Positions 28,669 to 36,636 of a stretch of DNA of 64,000 nucleotides are shown here, in pieces. The stretch is taken from positions 1 through 64,000 of the forward strand of contig NZ_JANHLD010000001.1 in the NCBI RefSeq assembly GCF_028682455.1, given 5' to 3'. Below the pieces are notes generated by a model. The model was not told the DNA's origin, ran no database searches, and worked only from the letters and a program-made list of their open reading frames with translations. Position numbers and translations under genes: made by a program. Position 1 is the first letter of the stretch. Every line of letters begins with the position of its first letter. Origin of the DNA: Pseudomonas putida (lineage in GTDB: Bacteria > Pseudomonadota > Gammaproteobacteria > Pseudomonadales > Pseudomonadaceae).

Positions 28669-30543
28669 ATGAGTCAAACCTCGCAATTCAGCCTACTTGG
28701 CAAGCGGCGATTTTTGCCCTTCTTTATTACCCAGTCGCTGGGTGCCTTCAACGACAACCTGTTCAAGCAGTCGTTGATCCTCGCCATTCTCTACAAGCTG
28801 GCGATCGACGGTGACCGCTCGATCTGGATCAACCTCTGCGCCTTGCTGTTTATCCTGCCGTTCTTCCTGTTTTCTGCCCTGGCCGGGCAGTTCGGCGAAA
28901 AGTACGCCAAGGATGCGCTGATCCGCCTGATCAAACTGGCGGAAATCGGCATCATGGCCATCGGCGCCATCGGCTTTCTGACCAACCACCTGAGCTTGAT
29001 GCTGCTGGCGCTGTTCGCCATGGGGACGCATTCGGCGCTGTTCGGGCCGGTGAAGTACTCGATCCTGCCCCAGGCCTTGCACGAGCAGGAGCTGGTCGGT
29101 GGTAACGGCCTGGTGGAGATGGGCACGTTCCTGGCCATCCTGGCCGGTACCATTGGTGCCGGGATCATGATGTCCAGCACGCACTATGCGCCCGTGGTGG
29201 CGTGCGCCGTGGTGCTGGTGGCCACCCTGGGCTACCTGTCGAGCCGGTGGATTCCCCGGGCAAGTGCCGCCTCCCCGGACATGAAGCTGGACTGGAACAT
29301 CTTCACCCAGTCATGGGCCACCCTGCGCCTGGGGCTGGGCCAGACCCCGGCGGTGTCGCGCTCGATTGTCGGCAACTCGTGGTTCTGGTTCGTAGGTGCG
29401 ATCTACCTGACGCAGATCCCGGCCTATGCCAAGGACTGGCTGCACGGCGACGAGACCGTGGTCACCCTGGTGCTGACCCTGTTTTCGGTGGGGATCGCCC
29501 TGGGTTCGCTGTTGTGCGAGCGCTTGAGTGGGCACAAGGTGGAGATCGGCCTGGTGCCGTTCGGCTCCTTTGGCCTGACCCTGTTCGGTTTGCTGTGGTG
29601 GTGGCATTCGGGCGATGTGCAGGCGGCGGCAACGCCCCATGACTGGCTGGCCCTGCTGGGCATGAGCGAGGCCTGGTGGATCCTGCTGGCGATTGTTGGC
29701 CTGGGGATTTTCGGCGGCTTCTATATCGTGCCGCTGTATGCGTTGATCCAGTCGCGCACCGCGGTCAACGAGCGTTCGCGGGTGATCGCGGCCAACAACA
29801 TTCTCAATGCGCTGTTCATGGTGGTGTCGGCCATTGTCACCATCGTGTTGTTGAGCCTGGCCGAGTTGACCATTCCCCAGCTGTTCCTGGTGGTGTCGTT
29901 GCTTAACATCGGCGTCAATGCCTACATCTTCAGGATCGTCCCCGAGTTCACCATGCGCTTCATGATCTGGCTGCTCAGCCATTTGATGTACCGGGTCGAG
30001 CATCGCGACCTGCAGCAGATTCCAGAGGAGGGCGCAGCGCTGCTGGTGTGCAACCACGTGTCGTTTGTCGATGCCTTGCTGATCGGCGGGGCGGTGCGCC
30101 GGCCCATCCGATTTGTCATGTACTACAAGATCTACCAGCTACCGGTGCTCAACTTTGTCTTCCGTACTGCTGGTGCAATTCCCATAGCCGGGCGCCATGA
30201 AGACCTCGAGACCTACGAACGGGCGTTCAAGCGCATTGCCGCTTGCCTGGCCGATGGCGAACTGGTGTGTATCTTCCCGGAAGGCAAGTTGACGTCCGAT
30301 GGCGAGATCGACGAGTTCAAGGGCGGTGTGAGCCGGATCATCGAGCAGACGCCCGTGCCGGTGATTCCGCTGGCCTTGCAAGGCTTGTGGGGTAGCTTCT
30401 TCAGCCGCGATCCGGCAAAGGGCTTCTTTCGGCGCCTGTGGTCGAGGGTGACCCTGGTGGCCGGTGCAGCAGTCCCGGTGGAGGTAGCGCAGCCGGCACT
30501 GCTGCGAGAGCGCGTCAGCCAGTTGCGAGGCGAACTGCGCTGA
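28669..30543 (+). CDS. MFS transporter-acyltransferase fusion (LplT-PlsC type)
   Basis: A 624-residue two-domain protein. Residues 1 to about 420 are an MFS domain similar to the lysophospholipid flippase LplT (FFITQSLGAFNDNLFKQSL). The remainder is a 1-acylglycerol-phosphate acyltransferase domain with the HX4D motif in CNHVSFVDALL and the FPEGKLTSDG block. The fusion fits uptake of lysophospholipid across the inner membrane and its re-acylation. Relatives with an added acyl-ACP synthetase domain exist, but that domain is absent here. The ATG at 28669 starts MSQTSQFSLLGKRRFLPFF; the open frame extends 20 codons upstream without coding character. Confidence 0.85.
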   Translation: MSQTSQFSLLGKRRFLPFFITQSLGAFNDNLFKQSLILAILYKLAIDGDRSIWINLCALLFILPFFLFSALAGQFGEKYAKDALIRLIKLAEIGIMAIGAIGFLTNHLSLMLLALFAMGTHSALFGPVKYSILPQALHEQELVGGNGLVEMGTFLAILAGTIGAGIMMSSTHYAPVVACAVVLVATLGYLSSRWIPRASAASPDMKLDWNIFTQSWATLRLGLGQTPAVSRSIVGNSWFWFVGAIYLTQIPAYAKDWLHGDETVVTLVLTLFSVGIALGSLLCERLSGHKVEIGLVPFGSFGLTLFGLLWWWHSGDVQAAATPHDWLALLGMSEAWWILLAIVGLGIFGGFYIVPLYALIQSRTAVNERSRVIAANNILNALFMVVSAIVTIVLLSLAELTIPQLFLVVSLLNIGVNAYIFRIVPEFTMRFMIWLLSHLMYRVEHRDLQQIPEEGAALLVCNHVSFVDALLIGGAVRRPIRFVMYYKIYQLPVLNFVFRTAGAIPIAGRHEDLETYERAFKRIAACLADGELVCIFPEGKLTSDGEIDEFKGGVSRIIEQTPVPVIPLALQGLWGSFFSRDPAKGFFRRLWSRVTLVAGAAVPVEVAQPALLRERVSQLRGELR

Positions 30544-30558
30544 CGACCCAGGTCAAGG

Positions 30559-30876
30559 TCAGCTGGCGCTGACCTTGAGGCCGACCAGGCCGGCGACGAT
30601 CAGGGCAACACTGAGCAGGCGCACCAGCGCCATGGACTCACCGAACAGGATGATGCCGGCGATCACGGTGCCGACGGCGCCCACACCGGTCCAGATGGCG
30701 TACGCGGTGCCCAGGGGCAGCTCCTTCATGGCCAGGCCCAGCAGGCCGAGGCTGATGGCCATGGCGGCGATAGTCAGGACCGTAGGCAGGGGGCGAGTGA
30801 AACCGTCGGTGTATTTTAGGCCGACGGCCCAGCCGACTTCGAACAGACCGGCGAAAAACAGAATGATCCAGGACAT
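30559..30876 (-). CDS. gdx: Guanidinium exporter (SMR family, Gdx/SugE)
   Basis: A 105-residue four-helix small multidrug resistance protein. The N-terminal [21 protein letters not shown], with the membrane-embedded Glu, is the SugE/Gdx signature that separates guanidinium exporters from the EmrE drug exporters. SMR proteins act as dual-topology dimers that exchange guanidinium for protons. I saw no guanidine riboswitch blocks upstream, where an inverted REP pair lies instead. The start at 30876 gives [16 protein letters not shown]; a longer frame to 30948 runs into the repeat. It is convergent with the fusion gene. Confidence 0.9.
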   Translation of the reverse strand: MSWIILFFAGLFEVGWAVGLKYTDGFTRPLPTVLTIAAMAISLGLLGLAMKELPLGTAYAIWTGVGAVGTVIAGIILFGESMALVRLLSVALIVAGLVGLKVSAS

Positions 30877-30911
30877 GGGGTAATCTTCATCAGTGGATGG
30901 GGGCCGTCCCT

Positions 30912-30982
30912 GCAGGAGCAGGCTTGCCCCGCGATAGCGACCTGACAACCAGCTCGAAATCGCGGGGCAAGCCCGCTCCTAC
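30912..30982. repeat. REP pair (inverted), Pseudomonas type
   Basis: GCAGGAGCAGGCTTGCCCCG begins at 30912 (one base off the usual core) and GCGGGGCAAGCCCGCTCCTA ends near 30981, with about 26 bases between the arms. It lies just 3' of rdgC and upstream of gdx. Confidence 0.9.
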
Positions 30983-30989
30983 CTGTTCC

Positions 30990-31910
30990 TCAGACCCCTT
31001 GTGGGATCTCTTCACCGCCCAGTGCTTCGAACAGCGCCGGGAGGAATTCGCCGAAGGTCAGCATCATCAGGGTGAAGCTGGCATCCAGTTGTCCCAGTGC
31101 CTCGTCGCCACCGTCTTCTTCGGCCTGATCCTGCAACAGCTCTTCAAAGCGCAGGCGCTTGATGACCATCTTGTTGTCGAGCACGAACGACAGTTTGTCT
31201 TGCCAGGCCAGGGACAGCTGGGTCACCACTTTGCCGGTCCCCAGGTGCAGCTGGATCTCGTCGCTGGTCAGGTCCTGGCGCTTGCAGCGGACGATACCGC
31301 CATCTTCGTGAGTGTCGCGCAGCTCGCACTCGTCCAGTACATAGAAGTCCGGGGCGGCTTGCTGGGTCTTCACCCAGTCGGTCATGGTGGCGCTTGGGGC
31401 GATCTTCACGGTGACCGGGCGTACCGGCAGCGAGCCCATGACTTCACGCAGGGTCGAGAGCAGGTCTTCGGCGCGCTTGGCGCTGGCCGAGTTGACCAGG
31501 ATCAGGCCTTGCTTGGGGGCGATGGCAGCGAAGATCATCGAGCGACGAATAAAGGCACGCGGCAGGAAGGCCTGGATGATCTCGTCCTTGATCTGGTCGC
31601 GCTCCTTCTTATAGACCTTGCGCATCTGCTCGGCTTCGATCTCGTCGATCTTCTCCTTGACGGCATCGCGCACCACACTGCCCGGCAGGATGCGTTCTTC
31701 TTTACGTGCAGCGATCAGCAGGAAGTCACCGCTGACATGTACCAATGGAGCATCCTCGCCTTTGCCGAATGGCGCGACGAAACCGTAAGTGGTCAACTCC
31801 TGGCTGGCGCAAGGGCGCGCCGGCTTGCTGGCCAGAGCGGTTTCCAGTGCTTCGGGATCGAACGGGACATCCTGGGTCAGGCGATAGGTCAGCAGGTTTT
31901 TGAACCACAT
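30990..31910 (-). CDS. rdgC: Recombination-associated protein RdgC
   Basis: A 306-residue RdgC, a ring-shaped dimer that binds double-stranded DNA and restrains RecA. The full family length is present, starting [20 protein letters not shown] and including [26 protein letters not shown] and [14 protein letters not shown]. It is probably monocistronic: a REP pair lies downstream and the tRNA promoter lies upstream on the other strand. Confidence 0.95.
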   Translation of the reverse strand: MWFKNLLTYRLTQDVPFDPEALETALASKPARPCASQELTTYGFVAPFGKGEDAPLVHVSGDFLLIAARKEERILPGSVVRDAVKEKIDEIEAEQMRKVYKKERDQIKDEIIQAFLPRAFIRRSMIFAAIAPKQGLILVNSASAKRAEDLLSTLREVMGSLPVRPVTVKIAPSATMTDWVKTQQAAPDFYVLDECELRDTHEDGGIVRCKRQDLTSDEIQLHLGTGKVVTQLSLAWQDKLSFVLDNKMVIKRLRFEELLQDQAEEDGGDEALGQLDASFTLMMLTFGEFLPALFEALGGEEIPQGV

Positions 31911-31999
31911 GGGGTGAATCTCTCCTCAACACATAAGGAGGGCATTATTCTCCGAGCAGGCGCTTCAGGCCAAGTCCGCTAAGTCTTTGGAACGCCTGA

Positions 32000-32056
32000 A
32001 AAATTTTTTTAAAAAAGTGCTTGCCAGAGTGTTCGGTGCTCCGTAGAATGCGCGCC
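32000..32056 (+). promoter_or_regulatory. Strong tRNA promoter with UP-like element
   Basis: TTGCCA (32021-32026), 17 bases, TAGAAT (32044-32049), then a GC-rich discriminator GCGCGCC. AT tracts (AAATTTTTTTAAAAAA around 32000-32016) lie directly upstream as an UP-like element. The start point is near 32056, 14 bases before tRNA-Val. A GC discriminator at a tRNA promoter suggests stringent (ppGpp) control. Confidence 0.8.
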
Positions 32057-32069
32057 ACACCGAGACGAA

Positions 32070-32145
32070 GGGTGATTAGCTCAGCCGGGAGAGCATCTGC
32101 CTTACAAGCAGAGGGTCGGCGGTTCGATCCCGTCATCACCCACCA
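32070..32145 (+). tRNA. tRNA-Val (anticodon TAC)
   Basis: A 76-base cloverleaf: acceptor GGGTGAT/ATCACCC, anticodon arm CTGCCTTACAAGCAG with anticodon TAC, T-arm with GGTTCGATCC, and CCA encoded at the 3' end. Co-transcribed with tRNA-Asp 16 bases downstream. Confidence 0.97.
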
Positions 32146-32161
32146 CTTCTCAGTGTATCGC

Positions 32162-32238
32162 GCAGCGGTAGTTCAGTCGGTTAGAATACCGGCCTGTCAC
32201 GCCGGGGGTCGCGGGTTCGAGTCCCGTCCGCTGCGCCA
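32162..32238 (+). tRNA. tRNA-Asp (anticodon GTC)
   Basis: A 77-base cloverleaf: acceptor GCAGCGG/CCGCTGC, anticodon loop CTGTCAC with anticodon GTC, T-arm GGGTTCGAGTCCC, and encoded CCA. Follows tRNA-Val in the same transcript. Confidence 0.97.
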
Positions 32239-32282
32239 TATTTAGCTTCCAGGGCCCACTGAACACCCGGAAGCCACAAAGA

Positions 32283-32307
32283 AAGCGACCTTAGGGTCGC
32301 TTTTTTT
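32283..32307 (+). terminator. Terminator of the tRNA operon
   Basis: AAGCGACC pairs with GGTCGCTT around a short loop, followed by seven T's. It closes the Val-Asp tRNA transcript, 45 bases after tRNA-Asp. Confidence 0.9.
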
Positions 32308-32458
32308 GTTTCTGCGATTCCAATCGCCACCCTGTCCGTGCCTCTGCATGGTGCGCGCCTCCCCAAGGCGGTGCGCCTTGCGCATTCAAATACGTTCAAA
32401 ACCCCGCCATTGAAGGGCTGCGCGAGCTGGCGCGACCTTTGCTACTGCCTGGCTATCC

Positions 32459-32547
32459 GGCAATCAACGCAGATTGCCCCGTTCACGACAAAGGCGCCGT
32501 GTTGCCCTGGCTTGTTTCCACAAGCCGGGACAGCAGGGCGCCTTTTT
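32459..32547 (+). promoter_or_regulatory. ANTAR (NasT)-type antitermination leader of the nitrate reductase gene
   Basis: Hairpin P1: GGCAATC (32459-32465), hexaloop AACGCA, GATTGCC. After 5 bases, hairpin P2: CACGAC (32484-32489), hexaloop AAAGGC, GCCGTG, with one A-C mismatch. Both loops have A at position 1 and G at position 4, as in ANTAR target RNAs. P2 overlaps the 5' side of a long terminator stem (32490-32547, AAAGGCGCC with GGCGCCTTT and a T-tail), so the two are mutually exclusive. This implies nitrate-responsive antitermination by NasT, encoded elsewhere. The rest of 32308-32458 has no gene. Confidence 0.85.
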
Positions 32548-32572
32548 GTTTGCGCAAGCAGGAGGTAGGCAG

Positions 32573-35500
32573 ATGAGCAGCACCAGCGTGCGCAGCGTTT
32601 GCCCGTATTGTGGGGTGGGGTGTGGCATCGTCATGACGGTTGAAGGCAACCAGGTGACCAAAGTCAGTGGAGACAAGCAGCACCCGAGCAATTTTGGCCG
32701 GCTATGCACCAAGGGCCTGACGTCGCACCAGCCGCTGCGCGACTCGGGGCGCATGGAGCATGCCTATGTGCGGGAACTGCGCGAGCGTGATCCGGTGCAG
32801 ACGGACGTCGATGCCGCCGTCGAGCAGGCCGCCCGGCGGCTGCGCGCGATCATCGACACGCACGGGCCCGACGCACTGGCGTTCTATGTCTCCGGGCAGA
32901 TGTCGCTGGAGGCCCAATACCTGGTCAACAAACTGGCCAAGGGGTTTGTGCGCAGCCGGCACATCGAGTCGAACTCGCGCCTGTGCATGGCCAGCGCCAG
33001 CAGCGGCTACAAGTTGTCGCTGGGCGCCGATGGCCCGCCGGGCAGCTACCAGGATTTCGACCGCGCCGAGGTGTTCCTGGTGATCGGCGCGAACATGGCC
33101 GATTGTCACCCGATCCTGTTCCTGCGCCTGCTTGACCGGCTCAAGGCCGCAGCTCGACTGATCGTCGTCGACCCACGGCGCAGCGCCACCGCCGACAAGG
33201 CCGACCTGTTCCTGCAGATCAAGCCCGGTACCGACCTGGCCTTGCTCAATGGCCTGCTGTATTTGCTGCATAACAATGGCCAAACCGACGCCGAGTTCAT
33301 TGCCCGCTACACCGAAGGCTGGGAAGCGATGCCGGCCTTTCTCGACGATTACACCCCCGAGCGGGTCGCCGCCATCACCGGCCTTGCCGAGGACGACATC
33401 CGCAAGGCCGCCCAGTGGATCGGCCAGGCCCCTGAGTGGATGAGCTGCTGGACCATGGGCCTGAACCAGAGCATCCACGGCACCTGGCAAACCAATGCGT
33501 TGTGCAACCTGCACCTGGCCACCGGGGCCATCTGTCGGCCGGGCAGCGGCCCCTTTTCGCTGACCGGCCAGCCCAACGCCATGGGTGGACGCGAGATGGG
33601 CTACATGGGCCCGGGCCTGCCCGGGCAGCGCTCAGCCCTGGTTGATGCTGACCGCGCCTTTGTCGAGCAGCTGTGGAACATCCCGCCAGGCAGTCTGCGG
33701 GTTGAAGCCGGTGACGGTACGGTGGCGCTGTTCGAGAGCATGGCGACGGGGTCGATCAAGGCCTGCTGGATCATCTGCAGCAACCCGGTGGCCAGCGTCG
33801 CCAATCGCCAGCAGGTGATCGACGGCTTGCAGGCGGCAGAGCTGGTGATCACCCAGGATGCCTTCATCGACACCGAAACCAACCGCTATGCAGATATTCT
33901 TCTGCCCGCCGCCCTCTGGGCCGAGGGCGAAGGGGTAATGGTCAATTCCGAACGCAATCTGACCTTGATGAGCAAGGCTGTCGAGCCCCCGGGCCAGAGC
34001 CTGCCCGACTGGCAACTGATCGCCCGCATCGCCTGTGCGATGGGCTATGCCGACGCCTTCAGCTACGCCAGTGCGGAAGCGGTGTTCGACGAAATCCGCC
34101 AGGCCTGGAACCCGGCTACCGGCTATGACCTGCGCGGTGCCAGCTACCCCAGCTTGCGCGTAGCACCGCAGCAGTGGCCGTGCGAACCGCAGCGCGAGAG
34201 CTCGCGCAGCCCGCTGCGCTACCGCAACGACGGCGTGAGCCAGCTGCTGTTGCGCGACGAGCAGGGCCAGGTGCCCGCCATTGCCTTCGCCACGGCCAGC
34301 GGCAGGGCACGGTTTTTCGCCCGGCCGTATTTGCCGCCCGCCGAGTTGCCCAGTGAGACGTTTCCGCTGGTGCTCAATACCGGACGGGTCCAGCACCAGT
34401 GGCACACCCTGACCAAGACCGGCAAGGTCGCGGCCCTGAACAAACTCGATCCCGGGCCCTTCGTGGAGATTCACCCCGAAGATGCCGCGCAATTGGGCAT
34501 CAGCGAAAAAGACCAGGTGCAGGTGCGTTCCCGACGCGGGCAGGCGGTGCTGCCTGCGCGAATCACCACCCGTGTACTGCCCGGCAACTGCTTTGCGCCG
34601 TTTCATTGGAACGATGCCTTCGGCGACCACCTGGCGGTCAACGCGGTGACCAGCGATGCCGTCGACCCGCTGTCGCTGCAACCGGCCTACAAGTATTGCG
34701 CGGTAACCTTGAGCCGGGTTGCGGGCGAGCGCATCGAGGCTGTGCAGGTTGCGCCGGTGACCTCGGTCCGCGACCAGCACCTGTTGCTCTGGGCATCGCA
34801 GACTGGCAATGGCCAGGCGCTTGCCGAGCGCTGCGCCGAGCATTTGCGCCAGGTCGGGCTGCCGGTGCAGCTCAGCTGCATGGAAGATGTGCAACTGGAG
34901 CAACTGGACAGCCCCGCCAGCCTGCTGCTGATCGCCAGCACCTTTGGCGATGGCGATGCTCCGGACAGTGGCACGGCGTTCTGGCAAGGCCTGCATGGCG
35001 AGCATTCCCGGCGTTGTGCAGGCCTGCCCTATGCCGTGCTGGCCCTGGGAGATTCCAGCTACGAGCAGTTCTGCGGCTTCGGTCGCAAGCTCGACCAGCG
35101 CTTGCAGGACCTGGGTGGCCAGCGTCTGCTGGAGCGGGTGGATTGCGAAGGCGATCCGCTGGAGCCTGCCGGGCAATGGTTGCAGGCGTTGCTCGTCAAG
35201 TTCGGTCACCAGGGCTCGGCGTCCGTTGCCAGCCTGGCGTCGGCCGAAACATCGGGTTTCAGCAAGCAGCGACCCTTGCCGGCCCGGTTGCTGGGCAATC
35301 AGTTGCTCAACAGCCCGGGTGCCAACAAAGAAACCCGGCAAGTGGTGTTCGATCTGGCGGACAGCGGTTTCAGCTACCAGGCCGGCGATGCCTTGGGGGT
35401 GTGGCCGCGCAACTGCCCGGAGCTGGTAGAGGAGCTGCTGGCAGCCAGCGGCCTGGACGGCAATCGCAGTGTCAGCCTCAAGGGGCACCGCGAAATGCCG

Positions 35501-36361
35501 TTGTTCGAAGCATTGAGCGACCACCTGGAAATCACTCGTATCACGCCAGCGATACTGGAGGCCGTTGCTCATCACGGTGACAACGCACAGGTGCAGTCGT
35601 TGCTGGCGGTGCAGAACAAGGCAGCGCTCAAGAACTGGCTGTGGGGCAGGCAACTGGTCGATCTGCTTCAGGCGTACCCCGTGCGCCTTGACCTCGACAC
35701 CTGGCTCGGCCTGCTCAAGCCGTTGCAACCGCGGCTCTACTCGATCAGTTCGAGCCCAGGGTTTCATCCCGGGCAGGTTCACTTGACGATGTCCACGGTC
35801 CGCTACGGCCAGCGCAAAGGCGTGTGTTCGACCTACCTGGCCGACCGTGTCGGGCAAGGCAATGCCCGGATCTTTACCCAGCCGACGCAACACTTTCTTC
35901 TGCCTGCCGACCACCACGCTCCGGTGATCATGGTAGGGCCCGGCACGGGTGTCGCGCCGTTTCGCGCCTTCCTTCAGGAGCGCCAGGTCCAGGGCGCCAC
36001 GGGGCGCAACTGGTTGTTCTTTGGCGAGCAGAAGGCGGCCACCGACTTCTACTACCGCGACGAACTGTTGGCCTGGCAACGCGACGGCCATCTCACGCGC
36101 CTGGATACCGCTTTCTCCCGGGATCAGGCGGCGAAGATCTATGTACAGCAACGCATGATCGAGCAAGGCGCCGAACTGTGGCGCTGGCTGGAGGAGGGCG
36201 GCCACTTCTATGTGTGTGGCGATGCCGAGCGCATGGCCAAGGATGTCGACGCGGCGCTCAAGCAGGTGGTCCGCGAACACGGTGCGCTGAGTGCGGATCA
36301 AGCCGATGCCTACGTCAGCGAACTGAGCCGCAACAAGCGCTACCTGCGCGACGTGTATTGA
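32573..36361 (+). CDS. Assimilatory nitrate reductase fused to a CysJ-like flavoprotein reductase
   Basis: A 1262-residue fusion. The N-terminal part (to about 720) is a molybdopterin bis-MGD oxidoreductase with a [4Fe-4S] site (Cys 10, 13, 17 in CPYCGVGC and a fourth in GRLCTKG), like NasA/NarB. A flavodoxin domain follows from about 736 (LLLWASQTGNGQALAERC, ASTFGDGDAPDSG). The C-terminus from about 905 is an FAD/NADPH reductase module with RLYSISSSP, VGPGTGVAPFRAF and GDAERMAKDVD. It should reduce nitrate to nitrite in the cytoplasm using NAD(P)H directly. The start has AGGAGG about 8 bases upstream at 32560. No symbol is given because nasA and nasB are used inconsistently. Confidence 0.92.
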   Translation: MSSTSVRSVCPYCGVGCGIVMTVEGNQVTKVSGDKQHPSNFGRLCTKGLTSHQPLRDSGRMEHAYVRELRERDPVQTDVDAAVEQAARRLRAIIDTHGPDALAFYVSGQMSLEAQYLVNKLAKGFVRSRHIESNSRLCMASASSGYKLSLGADGPPGSYQDFDRAEVFLVIGANMADCHPILFLRLLDRLKAAARLIVVDPRRSATADKADLFLQIKPGTDLALLNGLLYLLHNNGQTDAEFIARYTEGWEAMPAFLDDYTPERVAAITGLAEDDIRKAAQWIGQAPEWMSCWTMGLNQSIHGTWQTNALCNLHLATGAICRPGSGPFSLTGQPNAMGGREMGYMGPGLPGQRSALVDADRAFVEQLWNIPPGSLRVEAGDGTVALFESMATGSIKACWIICSNPVASVANRQQVIDGLQAAELVITQDAFIDTETNRYADILLPAALWAEGEGVMVNSERNLTLMSKAVEPPGQSLPDWQLIARIACAMGYADAFSYASAEAVFDEIRQAWNPATGYDLRGASYPSLRVAPQQWPCEPQRESSRSPLRYRNDGVSQLLLRDEQGQVPAIAFATASGRARFFARPYLPPAELPSETFPLVLNTGRVQHQWHTLTKTGKVAALNKLDPGPFVEIHPEDAAQLGISEKDQVQVRSRRGQAVLPARITTRVLPGNCFAPFHWNDAFGDHLAVNAVTSDAVDPLSLQPAYKYCAVTLSRVAGERIEAVQVAPVTSVRDQHLLLWASQTGNGQALAERCAEHLRQVGLPVQLSCMEDVQLEQLDSPASLLLIASTFGDGDAPDSGTAFWQGLHGEHSRRCAGLPYAVLALGDSSYEQFCGFGRKLDQRLQDLGGQRLLERVDCEGDPLEPAGQWLQALLVKFGHQGSASVASLASAETSGFSKQRPLPARLLGNQLLNSPGANKETRQVVFDLADSGFSYQAGDALGVWPRNCPELVEELLAASGLDGNRSVSLKGHREMPLFEALSDHLEITRITPAILEAVAHHGDNAQVQSLLAVQNKAALKNWLWGRQLVDLLQAYPVRLDLDTWLGLLKPLQPRLYSISSSPGFHPGQVHLTMSTVRYGQRKGVCSTYLADRVGQGNARIFTQPTQHFLLPADHHAPVIMVGPGTGVAPFRAFLQERQVQGATGRNWLFFGEQKAATDFYYRDELLAWQRDGHLTRLDTAFSRDQAAKIYVQQRMIEQGAELWRWLEEGGHFYVCGDAERMAKDVDAALKQVVREHGALSADQADAYVSELSRNKRYLRDVY

Positions 36362-36452
36362 GTGCCCCATTAGGGGGAGCGCTGCACCAGCCTGGTTCGC
36401 CAACGGCGCCCGGTTGAGCGGCCAAAGCCCGGGGTTTCGGGGCTTGCGACTG

Positions 36453-36470
36453 TTGGCACGCTCCCTGCTT
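36453..36470 (+). promoter_or_regulatory. Sigma-54 promoter of nirBD
   Basis: TTGGCACGCTCCCTGCTTTT: GG at 36455-36456 and GC at 36467-36468 with exactly 10 bases between, matching the TGGCACG-N4-TTGC consensus well. Transcription would begin near 36480, giving a leader of about 157 bases. This fits NtrC-dependent nitrogen control; the enhancer sites were not identified. Confidence 0.8.
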
Positions 36471-36489
36471 TTATCGAAATACAACGTTC

Positions 36490-36575
36490 TGCGGGTCAAT
36501 GGCGATCTGCACCGGAACTACAAAAAACGACCAGGCAAAGGCGCCTGGAGCTTCGGCTCCAGGCGCCTTTTTTTT
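36490..36575 (+). promoter_or_regulatory. ANTAR (NasT)-type antitermination leader of nirBD
   Basis: Hairpin P1: TGCGGGTC (36490-36497), hexaloop AATGGC, GATCTGCA, 8 pairs including G-U. Hairpin P2: CCAGGC (36531-36536), hexaloop AAAGGC, GCCTGG, perfect. P2 overlaps the terminator formed by AAAGGCGCCTGGAGC and GCTCCAGGCGCCTTT around TTCG (36537-36570), with an eight-T tail. Both loops have A1 and G4. The P2 loop is identical to that in the nitrate reductase leader. The P1-P2 linker (19 bases) is longer than there. Confidence 0.87.
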
Positions 36576-36636
36576 GTTTTTCGGGGCTCGCCCCGGCAGC
36601 ACAGCCACCGTGAATGGCCTTGAGTGAGGATCGGGT

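Noticed and set aside
30877..30990. Guanidine riboswitch before gdx
   Set aside because: No conserved guanidine-I, -II or -III blocks were seen; the region holds an inverted REP pair instead.
32380..32400. Possible sigma-54 promoter for the nitrate reductase gene (GG-N10-GC near 32370)
   Set aside because: Spacing can be met, but the flanking bases do not match TGGCACG and TTGC well, so it was not listed.
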